Below are positions 22,993-30,860 of a stretch of 64,000 nt of DNA, piece by piece. Every line of letters begins with the position of its first letter. The stretch's first letter is position 1. The position numbers and the translations under genes are program-made. The stretch is taken from the NCBI RefSeq assembly GCF_030936135.1, contig NC_082637.1:186001-250000 (forward strand), read 5' to 3'. The notes below the pieces were generated by a model. The model saw only the letters and a list, made by a program, of their open reading frames with translations. It did not search any database and was not told the origin of the DNA. This stretch comes from Gavia stellata. Its lineage: Eukaryota; Chordata; Aves; Gaviiformes; Gaviidae.

Positions 22993-23343
22993 GACGTATG
23001 CTCCTTCCCGAGGAGGACTGGCAAAATCTTCTCTGTTCTTTTTTGTCACGTCGCGCTGCAAAGCCATCTTGTCCAAAGGCCACTCATTCTTTCGGGCTGT
23101 GGACTGCATGATGGCTGTCAGGACAGACTGGGGATTGAAGAACCCAGCAAGCCACACTGAGGAGGGTAAGGAAAAGTCTCCTGTCCAGGCCTCCAGCTCC
23201 TTGACGCGAGTGAGGAGGTCAGCAAACCATGTGCCCAGGCTGGCTGTGGAAGGGTGAGCCCTCTTTATCCAGGACTCGGGCACCGTGTCCAATAAGAGGG
23301 CATTCTGCAGGTTTTCCACATCACTTGTCATGGTCAGTTCTCC
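22993..23343 (-). pseudogene. axonemal dynein heavy chain, C-terminal exon
   Basis: The reverse strand encodes 117 residues that read as the C-terminal domain of an axonemal dynein heavy chain. They include the stretches DTVPESWIKRA, KELEAWTGDF, VWLAGFFNPQS, TAIMQSTARKNEWPLD and TKKNREDFASPPREGAYV. The exon opens at 23343 right after a good acceptor (CCCTTTCTCACTCAG) in phase 0, so this is a genomic exon and not a processed copy. After AYV the family would continue with an H-G-L-F-M-E-G type stretch. Here the sequence is unrelated and runs to a stop at 22921. The expected donor GT is replaced by CAGGAATGG. No neighbouring dynein exon is visible within the window. It may be a stranded exon of a broken copy, although its own frame is intact. 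The wording is closest to the outer-arm DNAH5/DNAH8 type, but the paralogue cannot be fixed. Confidence 0.8.
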
Positions 23344-23645
23344 CTGAGTGAGAAAGGGTAGAATTAGCACTGACAACTGTTTAACCTGAACAAAGCCTCC
23401 TTGAAAGCAGAGACTGAGCTAGGAAATGTGACAGAGCATGACATCCTACACAGTCACAAGTGTTTACGTACTGTGAATTTCTTAATGACTTTTGGGTTTT
23501 CATGAACACCTTCTATCGCATATTCCTGCATCGTCATCTTCCTACTGTAAAAATACTACTTGGAGGAAAAGATGCATTACACAGTGACAATAAGCACTGT
23601 GCGAGTTGTCTCAGTGTTGTTTCTGTTCTCTCTCACTGACTGAAG

Positions 23646-24497
23646 ATCTTTATAGGGCAGGAGGAGGAGGAGTGGGAAGACGGCAGCAACAGAGAGCTGT
23701 CCCAAGGGGAAGACACCACCTTCTACAACATCTGGGTCAACCCCTTGGTCCCAGAGCTCTTCCAGGATGACCACACTGGTCCCCAGGAGGGGCCCGGCTG
23801 GCCCAGCAGCACAGGCACAGAGGCGGCAGGAGAGGCAAATGGCGACCTGCAGAGTGCGTCTCCTGCCCCGGCAGAGCTCACGGATGCCGAGCTGGCAGCT
23901 TCTGCCCTGGCTGGAGCTCCTGAGGAAGAGGGGCACCGTGCTCCCGGGGCACAAGTGGAGGGCAAGGCACCAGCTTCTCCTGTCTTGGGCGAGCAGGCTG
24001 GCGCAGCACAGGCAGAGAGCCAGGCACCTGCCCCGCACAGCCCCGCAGCCTATGAGGCAGCTCTGCAGGAGACAGCCCGGTGCCTCGTGAATGAGGCCCT
24101 GGGCAAGGCTTTCACTGGGAGCCGGGGACCCAGGCAGCAGCCGGTGCCACAGTGGGACCTGGCACAAAGCATGGATGTGGCAACGGCAGCAAGAACACCT
24201 GCAGCGCCTCGGGACACAGAGTCTCCCTTGGCTGGAGAGCCTCAGGGAGAGGCCAGCACAGCCCCTCTCGTCCCCACGGCATGCCAGGATGGAGAAAACA
24301 TGGCTTCTCCCATGTCTGGAGACCATCAAGGAGAGGCCAGCACAGCCATTGTCTCCCTGGTAGTGCACAAGGATGAAGTGGCTTCTTTGATGCCTCAAAA
24401 CCCTGCAGCAGACACTGGCACACCCCACTTTGCCCCAGCAGCGGACAACGCAAGAGACCCAGTGGCTTCTCCCTTGGCTCGGGACCCTCGGCAACAG
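23646..24497 (+). CDS. unrecognised gene, large 5'-most visible exon
   Basis: The exon starts after a pyrimidine tract and AG at 23644-23645 (an alternative AG at 23655 is possible). It is open in one frame for 284 codons and ends at CAACAG|GTGAGC, phase 0. The protein begins with an acidic block (EEEEWED), then a conserved-looking FYNIWVNPLVPELF, then an Ala/Pro/Glu-rich low-complexity part. A helix YEAALQETARCLVNEALGKA follows at about residues 138-157 of this exon. The end is made of ~28-residue repeats. No in-frame ATG suits a start, so the 5' end lies in an upstream exon, perhaps in the CpG island at 22.4-22.76 kb. I do not recognise the family. The helix has the spacing of hydrophobic residues seen in PKA-anchoring helices, but that is only a suggestion. 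Confidence 0.6.
24214..24497 (+). repeat. coding tandem repeat, ~84 bp / 28 residues, ~3.3 copies
   Basis: The translated units run SPLAGEPQGEASTAPL, then SPMSGDHQGEASTAIV, then a more diverged SLMPQNPAADTGTPHF, then SPLARDPRQQ. The DNA copies share GGAGAGGCCAGCACAGCC. The period stays a multiple of three, so the frame is kept, which fits selection on a protein. Confidence 0.7.
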
Positions 24498-24655
24498 GTG
24501 AGCCAGGCACGTGTGGTCAGCAGCGGGCATCCCGAGGTGCCAGAGGCAGACGCAGTGCCCGGGCTGTGTGCGGCAGGGAGATGCCTGGTGCTCTCCGTGT
24601 CATCCCGCCGACATCCCTTCCCTCCCCTACCTGTGCTCTTGCTCTCCCCATGCAG

Positions 24656-24725
24656 GCGGCCTCAGAGCACAGAGGCGACGCACAGCCCTCCTCCGCCTCC
24701 AGGGACACGCCCGAGGATGACCCAG
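24656..24725 (+). CDS. unrecognised gene, middle exon
   Basis: This is a 70 bp exon between a CTCTCCCCATGCAG acceptor and a CCCAG|GTACGT donor. It joins the preceding exon in phase 0 and leaves one base (phase 1) for the next. The 23 residues, beginning AASEHRGDAQ and ending TPEDDP, are hydrophilic and acidic. The intron on its left is 158 bp and on its right 215 bp, typical of compact GC-rich bird microchromosome genes. Confidence 0.6.
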
Positions 24726-24940
24726 GTACGTCCCCGAGTCGAGCACTGCCCCGGCAAGGGCAGGCCTGGCCCGGCTGTCCCAGTGAGCGGCACCCAGGCC
24801 AGGCCAGCAGCACTGTTCACCTGGGGCCTGGCCATGCCCTGGCCACCCCTCCCTGGGGAAAGCCCTCAGTGGCGAGTGGCAGGCGGGAGCTTGCCTGTCA
24901 CCCGCCCAGCCCCTTGCCTACAGCTCTCCCTCCCCCACAG

Positions 24941-25113
24941 GCATGGCCGCACTCCCACACCCCCCAGCTCGACGGCGATGGCCCTCTTTCTTCAGGAGGG
25001 CGCTCAGGGCTCTGCGCACAGCTTTCCGCTGTACCTGCATCACGGGACAGCAAGAGGAACAGCGCCCCGCTGCCAGCACCATGTGGCTCTCCGAAGATGG
25101 CAGCTGGCCCTGA
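24941..25113 (+). CDS. unrecognised gene, last coding exon
   Basis: It opens after TCTCCCTCCCCCACAG. The single carried base plus GC gives Gly. The frame then runs 56 codons to TGA at 25111-25113. The start of the segment is strikingly basic and amphipathic (RRRWPSFFRRALRALRTAF followed by a Cys pair), the kind of helix that binds acidic lipid, calmodulin or nucleic acid. Which of these applies cannot be told. Three introns' worth of phase agreement, canonical splice sites and a poly(A) signal 137 bp downstream make this a real transcription unit rather than composition. Confidence 0.6.
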
Positions 25114-25249
25114 GCCTGCACAGCATCCAGAAGGAGCGGCAAGGGGAGGCACGCGAGGGATGGGTGCATGGACAGCGCCCCAGGCATTCAGCTGCCCTGA
25201 GGACATTCTGCTGCCAGCCTCTGCTCAGCTGTGGAAGCTTTCTGAGGCC

Positions 25250-25255
25250 AATAAA
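25250..25255 (+). terminator. poly(A) signal AATAAA of the three-exon gene
   Basis: The canonical hexamer lies 137 bp after the stop codon, in CCAATAAAAGATGAC, followed by a T-containing segment. Together with the stop it defines a short 3' UTR. Confidence 0.7.
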
Positions 25256-25259
25256 AGAT

Positions 25260-25867
25260 GACAATTTTCCCCCAGTGCTCATCAGTGCCTGTTCCATCTC
25301 AGGAGAAAGACAGGCAGGCAGAGCTGGAGAGCCCCTGTGCTCCCTCTTCTCCAGGCTGAGCAGAGCCTACGCCCTTGGCCTCTGCCCATGCCTCTGGTGC
25401 TCCAGCTCCCAACCAGCTGGGGCCTCCGCTGGCCTCGCTCCACCGTGGCCGTGTCTGCCGGGACCCGGGCAGCCCCAGCCCACAGCCAGCGCCCAGGCAC
25501 GGCCTCCCCTGGGCCCAGCGGCGCGGAGGAACCCCTTCCCCACGGTGCCACCCACGCCCTTGCAGCACAGCCCGGGCTGCAGGCCTGTCCTTGCTGCCCG
25601 GGCACGCTGCCCACCCCTGTGCGCCTTGGCCTCCGGGGCCTTTCCCACAGCCACTGCTGCTGTCCAGCCACCCGGCCCCGGCCCCACCTCTGCCCATCCC
25701 CAGGCCAGTGCTTGGCGCTTGCCTTTGCTGGACTTCCTGGGGTCCCCGGCAGCCCATTCCTCTGCTCCAGCCAAGGCCCTCCCAAGAGCAGCCCAACCGC
25801 CAGCACCGCCACTGCCACCCCCAGCGTGGGGACCTCCCCTGGCCTGGCTGGCAGCGTGATCCCTTGC
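25260..25867. other. C-rich non-coding flank
   Basis: This is GC-rich DNA downstream of the poly(A) signal. Overlapping long ORFs in several frames of both strands reflect composition only. I see no splice-bounded exon that I would defend. Confidence 0.45.
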
Positions 25868-26062
25868 AAGCTCCACCTCCGAGGAAAGCCACTGAACAAG
25901 AGCAGCCCGTCAGGGACCTCCCCTGTAAGCAGCCACCAGCCAGGCTCGGAATCCCTTGCACGCTCCACCTCTGAGGAAAGCCGCTCCACCTCTGAGGAAA
26001 GCCGCTGAACAGGAGCAGCCCATCAGGGACCTCCCCTGTAAGCAGCCGCCAGCCAGGCTCGG
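25868..26062. repeat. short tandem repeat related to the macrosatellite box
   Basis: Two copies of a ~92-113 bp unit are present: CTCCACCTCYGAGGAAAGC, then GAACARGAGCAGCCC, then GGGACCTCCCCTGTAAGCAG, then CCAGCCAGGCTCGG. A 21 bp piece is duplicated again at 25962-26003. The core at 25914-25932 and 26027-26045 is the reverse complement of the macrosatellite box CTGCTTACAGGGAGGTC with one extra C. The neighbouring GGGCTGCTCCTG (reverse strand) also recurs beside the box at about 1636 in unit 1. The two repeats therefore share ancestry. Confidence 0.7.
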
Positions 26063-26065
26063 GAC

Positions 26066-26560
26066 GCCGAGCGCCACCACCCCTGGCACCCAACCGACCG
26101 GCCAATGTACCACCCACCGCTGGCGCTGGTTGCAGAGCCTCCCCTCTCTGCTCAGAGCCCCGGCCGGGGGCAATCCCAGAGGGCCTCAAGCCTGTCTGGC
26201 ACCATTGGCCCCGGGAAGAGCCCAGCTGGCTCTTCCCAGGCCCCTGCTCCTCCAGCACGTCCCTGGGAACGACATCCAGGAGCAGTTGTGCCACCACCCT
26301 CCCAGGGTCAGAGCAGCCTGGAGGTTCTCCCACCGCTCCTCCTCACCTTTCTGGAAGATGGCTCTGGCAGTTGCTCAGGTCGCCAGGAGCCTCCCCAGAC
26401 CAGCAGGCCCTTCCAGAGAGCAGAGTGTGGCCTCGCACTGGCATGGCACGGCTCCCCTCAGCCCTGAGATGCTCCCCAGCCAGTCACACAGCCATTTGGT
26501 AAATGGTTTAATTAATATACTGAAGGGACCACTGCCTTCCCCAAGTTGCAAAAAAGCAAC
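26066..26560. other. non-coding GC-rich stretch
   Basis: I see no gene or recognised repeat. Confidence 0.4.
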
Positions 26561-27700
26561 AAAGAACAGGGCAGGGAGGGGGGAATGAAAGAACAGGGAA
26601 AGGGAGCCAGGACAACAAATGATGGGGGGAAGGTGGACAGGTACACAGCACAAACCAAACCACAAAGCTACACACAGTCTGCAGGGCTGTTTCACACTCA
26701 CATTTTCTCTATCACAGCTTCTCCACAGCATTTTTCAGCCCTTCTTAAATACGTCATCCCAGAGGCACTATCAGCATTGCTGATGGGCTCAGCTTTGACC
26801 AGCAGCAGAGCGGTCTCTGAGCTGGAACTGGCTGCATCCAACACGGGGGCAACTCCTGGTGTCTCCTCACAGAACCCAGCCCTGCAGCCCCTACCCGCCC
26901 CAGCTAACAAGACAATACAACAGGCAGCTGCCACGCGACAAAGAGGGGGGATTGAAGAATAGGGAAAGGGACCCACAGAGAGAGACAGAGGCAGAGCGGA
27001 AGAAAAAAAAAAAAAAAATAGCAATGGGCTACAGGCCAGAGAGGAGGAAGGGACCGGGAAGCAGACTGAGAGAGATGGAGAAGAGCAAAGAATAGCGATG
27101 GGCCACAGGGCAGAGAGGGAGGAGTTAAAAAAAGGGGACAGTGAGGTGGACAGAGAGAGACTGAGAAATACCAAAAAACCTCGATGAGCTAAAAGGGCAG
27201 AGACAGAGGAACTAAAGAACAGGGACAGGGAGCCAGACAGAGAGAGAACAGTAAAGAGAAAAAACAGGCTATAGGCCAGAGAGGGAAGAAATTAAAACAC
27301 AGGGACAGGGACCTGGAATGAGAAAATCTAAGACAGAAAAAGTATATCTAGAATACCGGGCAGAGAGAGAGGAATTTAAAAATAGGGACACGGCGCCAGA
27401 CAGAGAGAGGTGTGGGGGGTGGGAATTGTGAAGGGCTAAAAGGCAGGCAGGGAGGAAATAAAAAAAATTGGGACAGGAAGACAGGCAGACAGACGGAGAA
27501 AGACAAAAATAGTGATGGGCTGCAGGACCGAGACAGAGGATAAAAAAAGAGTGAGGGGGAACAGGGCCAGGGCAGAAGCACAGAGAGAAGACGACAGAGC
27601 AGTAGAATGACAGAGGAAGACTTAGAGAAGGAGAGAGGGAGAGGTCCAGGGAAGCAGAAAAAATGACAGCAGTGAGAGAAAGAGAAAGGCGGGGGGGGGG
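26561..27700. repeat. purine-rich degenerate minisatellite, ~80 bp
   Basis: Diverged copies carry the phrases AAAGAACAGGGACAGGG, CCAGACAGAGAGAG and ATAGCGATGGGCTACAGGGC. The last phrase recurs at about 27018, 27093, 27181, 27265, 27348, 27428 and 27508, a step of 75-88 bp. An A-run (27002-27018) and G-runs add simple sequence. The repeat is interrupted by an LTR fragment at 26.73-26.93 kb, with recognisable repeat phrases on both sides. The strand bias (G and A against C and T) is complete over more than 1 kb. Confidence 0.75.
26728..26932 (-). mobile_element. LTR fragment, same family as the LTR at 56.9 kb
   Basis: The reverse complement aligns with 56970-57125 of the forward LTR. Shared landmarks in both are CTGCTGCTGG-CAA-GC-GAGCC-AT-AGCAATG, GCCTCTG and the TATA-region ACRTATTTAAG. 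Both translate to related peptides (LVKAEPISN against LAKAKPISN, and YLRR). Only the U3 part is present. It is more decayed than the 56.9 kb copy. Confidence 0.65.
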
Positions 27701-28112
27701 GAGGCGCAGGGAGGGACTGGGATGCAGAAGAGGGGCGACAGGGCCCTGGGACTCAATGCAGCTCCCTCTCTTGGAGCTGCTGGGAGACTTTGACAGTTCA
27801 GATGCATCTTTCTCCATCTCTCTCTCCCCCTCCCTTCCTCCTCTTTGGCTCCGGTCGCTTGACTGTCGTCCACCTAAAAGACTAGATTGGCATCTTACAG
27901 CCCTTACAACGCGAGGCTTCCCAGATACATAGCCTCACACGCGCACACGCTCCGTAACCGTCCCGTGCTTTTGGTTACACGTAGAGACCCTGCCGTGCAC
28001 AATGGTGATCCGATCTGCTGAGGACTACGCTAAGAGGGATCCTTCCTCACCCGGAGAGGCAGGCTCTCTCCTGTCTGCAGCTGGAGGCGGCTGTCGGCTG
28101 GATCCCCTGGGT
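27701..28112. other. non-coding stretch
   Basis: A G-run at 27692-27702 ends the purine-rich repeat. The rest is unique-looking and lies downstream of the reverse-strand candidate gene. Confidence 0.4.
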
Positions 28113-28118
28113 TTTATT
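28113..28118 (-). terminator. poly(A) signal on the minus strand
   Basis: TTTATT here reads AATAAA on the minus strand (GAAGAATAAAACCC). It lies 233 bp downstream of the stop codon at 28351 of the reverse reading frame, a fitting 3' UTR length. Confidence 0.45.
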
Positions 28119-28350
28119 CTTCAGCCACTTTACCTTTTTCTGGCCTCTCTAGCTTCAGCCGCGGCAGCTCCTGCCCACAGTCAGTAAGGCCTCCAGCTGT
28201 CCCTTTTCGCCCAAGCTGCTAGGAGGATGAGGGCAAAGGCAAGCCACACAAACCTGAGCCAGGTGCGTGAACAACATCCCCGGAGGCGAACCGACAACCG
28301 AGTCCTCAGTGCTGCCTCTGGGAGAAGGAAAGAACAAGCAGCTGTTATCC

Positions 28351-28791
28351 CTAGCGATTACGGTAGCTCTCCTCAGGCAGGAAGCCCTCCCGCTGCAGAT
28401 GCTCCTGGAGCCGCTGCTCTTTCCCTAAACTCATGCTAATGGCACCTGCGTTTATGGAGAATAAAGCGTATTCAAGGGCCAGCTCTCTGCCGTGAGGATA
28501 GGGCTCGGGGGCAGTCTGTGGCTGCGGGACAGGCTTCAGGGCAGGCGCCAGAGCTGGGGGCAGCTGCAGAGGGTGAGCAGGGCTGGAGGAGTTTTGCTGA
28601 GTTGGGGAGGCACCCAGCACCTTTTCCAGGGGGTGGGAAGGCCTCCAGGTACCTGGAGGGGTGGGGGCAGCCATCTCCTGCCCCTCTTCCTGCTTCCTCT
28701 CCACCAACTCTCCAAAAATGCCTGGGAGCTGCCTCCATGGGGACTGACTCCAACTGACCGTCAACCTGTTGTGCTGCTCGGTTGGAAACAT
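28351..28791 (-). CDS. candidate reverse gene, 3' reading frame
   Basis: This open frame on the minus strand ends at TAG (28353-28351). Its middle is Pro-rich (PTPPGTWRPS ... LPPALAPALKPVPQ) and its end looks like a structured helix (ELALEYALFSINAG ... KEQRLQEHLQREGFLPEES). The true exon limits are unclear. A possible acceptor (CTGCTCACCCTCTGCAG) precedes the segment LPPALAP near 28573. I do not recognise the family. Support for a real gene comes from the poly(A) signal downstream, a splice-bounded MAAR first exon upstream and a duplicated exon-like block. The frame contradicts that of the upstream block, so a simple continuous ORF is not expected. Confidence 0.35.
   Translation of the reverse strand: MFPTEQHNRLTVSWSQSPWRQLPGIFGELVERKQEEGQEMAAPTPPGTWRPSHPLEKVLGASPTQQNSSSPAHPLQLPPALAPALKPVPQPQTAPEPYPHGRELALEYALFSINAGAISMSLGKEQRLQEHLQREGFLPEESYRNR
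28431..28575 (-). repeat. exon-like block, copy B
   Basis: It is about three-quarters identical to 28895-29040. Shared phrases include CATTCGAGGGCCAGC (here TATTCAAGGGCCAGC), GCGGGACAGGC and GGGGGCAGCTGCA. On the minus strand it codes PALAPALKPVPQPQTAPEPYPHG and RELALEYALFSINAG without a stop. Confidence 0.65.
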
Positions 28792-28894
28792 CCTTGCAGC
28801 AGCTCATCAGCTCTCTCAAACAGGCATGCCACAGCAGCACCATCCCCTGGGGCTGCAGCCCTTCTACACGGAGGGGCTGTAGCTCCTTCCCCAC

Positions 28895-29040
28895 ACGGCT
28901 GCTAACGGCACCCGCGTCGTTAAGGGAGAACCAAGCGCATTCGAGGGCCAGCTTGCCGCCACTGTGACAGGGCTTGGGGGTGGCCTGGAGCTACGGGACA
29001 GGCCTCAGGGGAGGTGCCGGCGCTGGGGGCAGCTGCACGG
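28895..29040 (-). repeat. exon-like block, copy A
   Basis: This is the tandem partner of copy B, about 465-470 bp away. The coding reading is kept (KLALECAWFSLNDAG against ELALEYALFSINAG), but the codon CAG of copy B is TAG here (in CCCGTAGCTCCAG). As part of one exon it would therefore be a nonsense copy. Confidence 0.6.
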
Positions 29041-29331
29041 GGGGCAGCTGCGGGGCTGGGGGAGGCTCAGGGGCAGGCCTGGTGAGCTGGGGGGGCAGCC
29101 GGGGGCTGCGCCTGGGCGGCCGTCCGCCTCCTTCCCCTCTGCCCTTCTACCAGCCCTCGCCTGGCTCCCGGGGGCTGCCCGGACCCGGCCCGCCTCCAGC
29201 GGAGCGGGAGCCTGCCGCAGCGGGCGGTTCGCAGCCTCCCGCCCCGCCACCCCCGGGCGGCCGGCGAGCAGGAGACACCCCTGCACCCGCTGAAGGAGCT
29301 CGCTCGCCTCACCGGCAGCCCCGTTCCTTAC

Positions 29332-29371
29332 CCGCTGCCGCCGGCGGTCTCCGCGCCCAGCGCGCCGCCAT
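29332..29371 (-). CDS. candidate first coding exon of the reverse gene
   Basis: On the minus strand an ATG at 29371-29369 in a good context (AGCAGCATGGCG) begins MAARWARRPPAAA. After 40 coding bases it reaches a textbook donor, GCAGCGG|GTAAGG (GT at 29331-29330). It lies in the middle of a CpG island. Linking it to the frames at 28.35-29.0 kb is an inference. The connecting acceptor was not resolved, and I do not recognise the protein. Confidence 0.4.
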
Positions 29372-29465
29372 GCTGCTGCCGGGCACCACGCATGCGCCGG
29401 CCACGGACGGCGCGTCGGAGGGGCCAGTGCCGGCGCGCGAACGCCGGGCTGCAGTGCCGCGCTTC

Positions 29466-29485
29466 GGCCACGAGGGGGCAGCAGC
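29466..29485 (+). promoter_or_regulatory. CTCF-like motif
   Basis: GGCCACGAGGGGGCAGCAGC closely matches the CTCF core CCASNAGGGGGCRS. It lies inside the CpG island beside the reverse first exon. Insulator or loop-anchor use is inferred. Confidence 0.6.
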
Positions 29486-30000
29486 AGGGAGCACCCGGCA
29501 GAGGGCGCCTGTCCGGGGCGGCACCGGCGCCGCGGTTCCGCGCTTTGCGCGCCCGGCACCCGCCGACAGCGCGTGCGTGCGGCGGCAGCGGCCTTTCCTT
29601 ACCGGGGGGCGGCACCGAGCGCGGCGGCGGCACCCCGCAGGCACCGCAGCATGGCATTGCCTTTACCGGCGGACGGCAGCGCCCGACCTGCAGTACCGCC
29701 TGTCGTTCGCCAGACGGCAGCTGTGGGCGCGCGCCCCACGGCGCGATGTGGCCGAGCCGAGGCCCCGCGGGCAGGTGGCTGCCGGTCCCCGCGTGTCCGC
29801 GGAGGCCGGTGAGAAGAGACTGTGCCTCCCGGCGCGCCGCACAGACCGACGTGGCCGGCTGGCAGCTCGGTGCCGAAAGACTACCTCTGCCCGCCCGCCC
29901 CGCGGACCAGCGTGGCCGAGCAGGAGCGGGTTACCTGAAGACCGTCGCGCCCAGCACCCTGTGGGCTGCTGCCTTCTGCGGGGTTTAACCCCACGGGGAC

Positions 30001-30479
30001 ACCGTCCCGTACACCCTCCTCCCTCCGCCAGCACCTGCGAGACCCAGCTGTTCCTGCGGAGGCCGGCTCGGAGGCCAGCTCACAGGGCCAGGATTCCCAG
30101 GAACATCCCTAGGAAGTTCCTGGTCGCAGGGACCCCCCCGGCCCCACTCACCTGTTCTGCGGTTGCAGCCTCGGTCCCGGTCCCAGCATGTAATGCTCAG
30201 CACTGGCTTTGTTGTCCTGGACCTACCCTGACGCGGTGACGTGAACACCGCACTCGTGGCCGTAGCCCAGCTCAGCACCCCCCGGCCCACAGCTGCCGCA
30301 CACGCTGGCATCATTGCCCTCAGCCCTGCTGGCCACCCCAGAGGCTCGCCGTCCCCAGGCCCTTGGCCTGCAGCTGCATCCCACAGAGAACACGGGCCGT
30401 TGCCATCATATGTCCATCAGCCCCACCGGGGACAGCTCTGGCTGCTGGGACAGCAGAGGTGTGCCCCGGCTCCTGAGGG
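30001..30479. other. non-coding flank of the CpG island
   Basis: The GC content declines gradually. I see no gene. Confidence 0.4.
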
Positions 30480-30860
30480 CAGCTTGCCAAGAGCTAAAGG
30501 GAGCGTCCTGGGGTGCGCAGGAAGGGAAAAAGGGATGAGAACAAAGGGAGAGCTCTAGAGTGCAATGGTGGGGGGGAGGAACACATCAGCAGGTGACGAG
30601 GAAAACATAGGACTCTGGGGGCACAGAAAGGCAAAGGGGAGGGTCCTGGGCCACACAGAAGGGAAAACGTCTGACCCTAGAGAACACCAAAAAATCACCG
30701 ACAAAACTGTGGGATGGGAGGAAAGGTAAACAGGAAGCATTATGGCATACTGTATGACAAACATGGGGCCGTGGGGCACACAGAAGGACTTGGGGGGAAC
30801 CTAAAATATTAATTCAGGAGTTCAGAGGGCTCCAGGGCACATCCAAATACAAACTGGTAC
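30480..30860. repeat. degenerate purine-rich repeat
   Basis: The phrases AAAGGGAGCGTCCTGGGG, AAGGGGAGGGTCCTGGG and AGGACTCTGGGGGCAC, each followed by a CACAGAAGG type segment, recur irregularly every ~45-130 bp. It is an old, strongly decayed minisatellite whose period I cannot fix. Confidence 0.45.

Larger units (their letters stand above)
29050..30000. promoter_or_regulatory. CpG island, probably bidirectional promoter
   Basis: This is dense CpG over ~950 bp. Minus-strand donors occur at 29331 (CGG|GTAAGG), 29602 (CCG|GTAAGG), 29666 (CCG|GTAAAG) and 29934 (CAG|GTAACC). A plus-strand donor lies at 29819 (GGCCG|GTGAGA). This suggests alternative first exons or repeated first-exon modules in reverse and a possible forward transcript. 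Long ORFs here are compositional. Confidence 0.6.

Noticed and set aside
23577-24530. 317-codon reverse ORF opposite the forward gene
   Set aside because: It is a mirror of the coding exon, Cys/Arg/Leu-rich, with no splice or family support.
25299-26333. Overlapping 200-340 codon ORFs on both strands downstream of the poly(A) signal
   Set aside because: Compositional; no exon boundaries and repeated low-complexity text.
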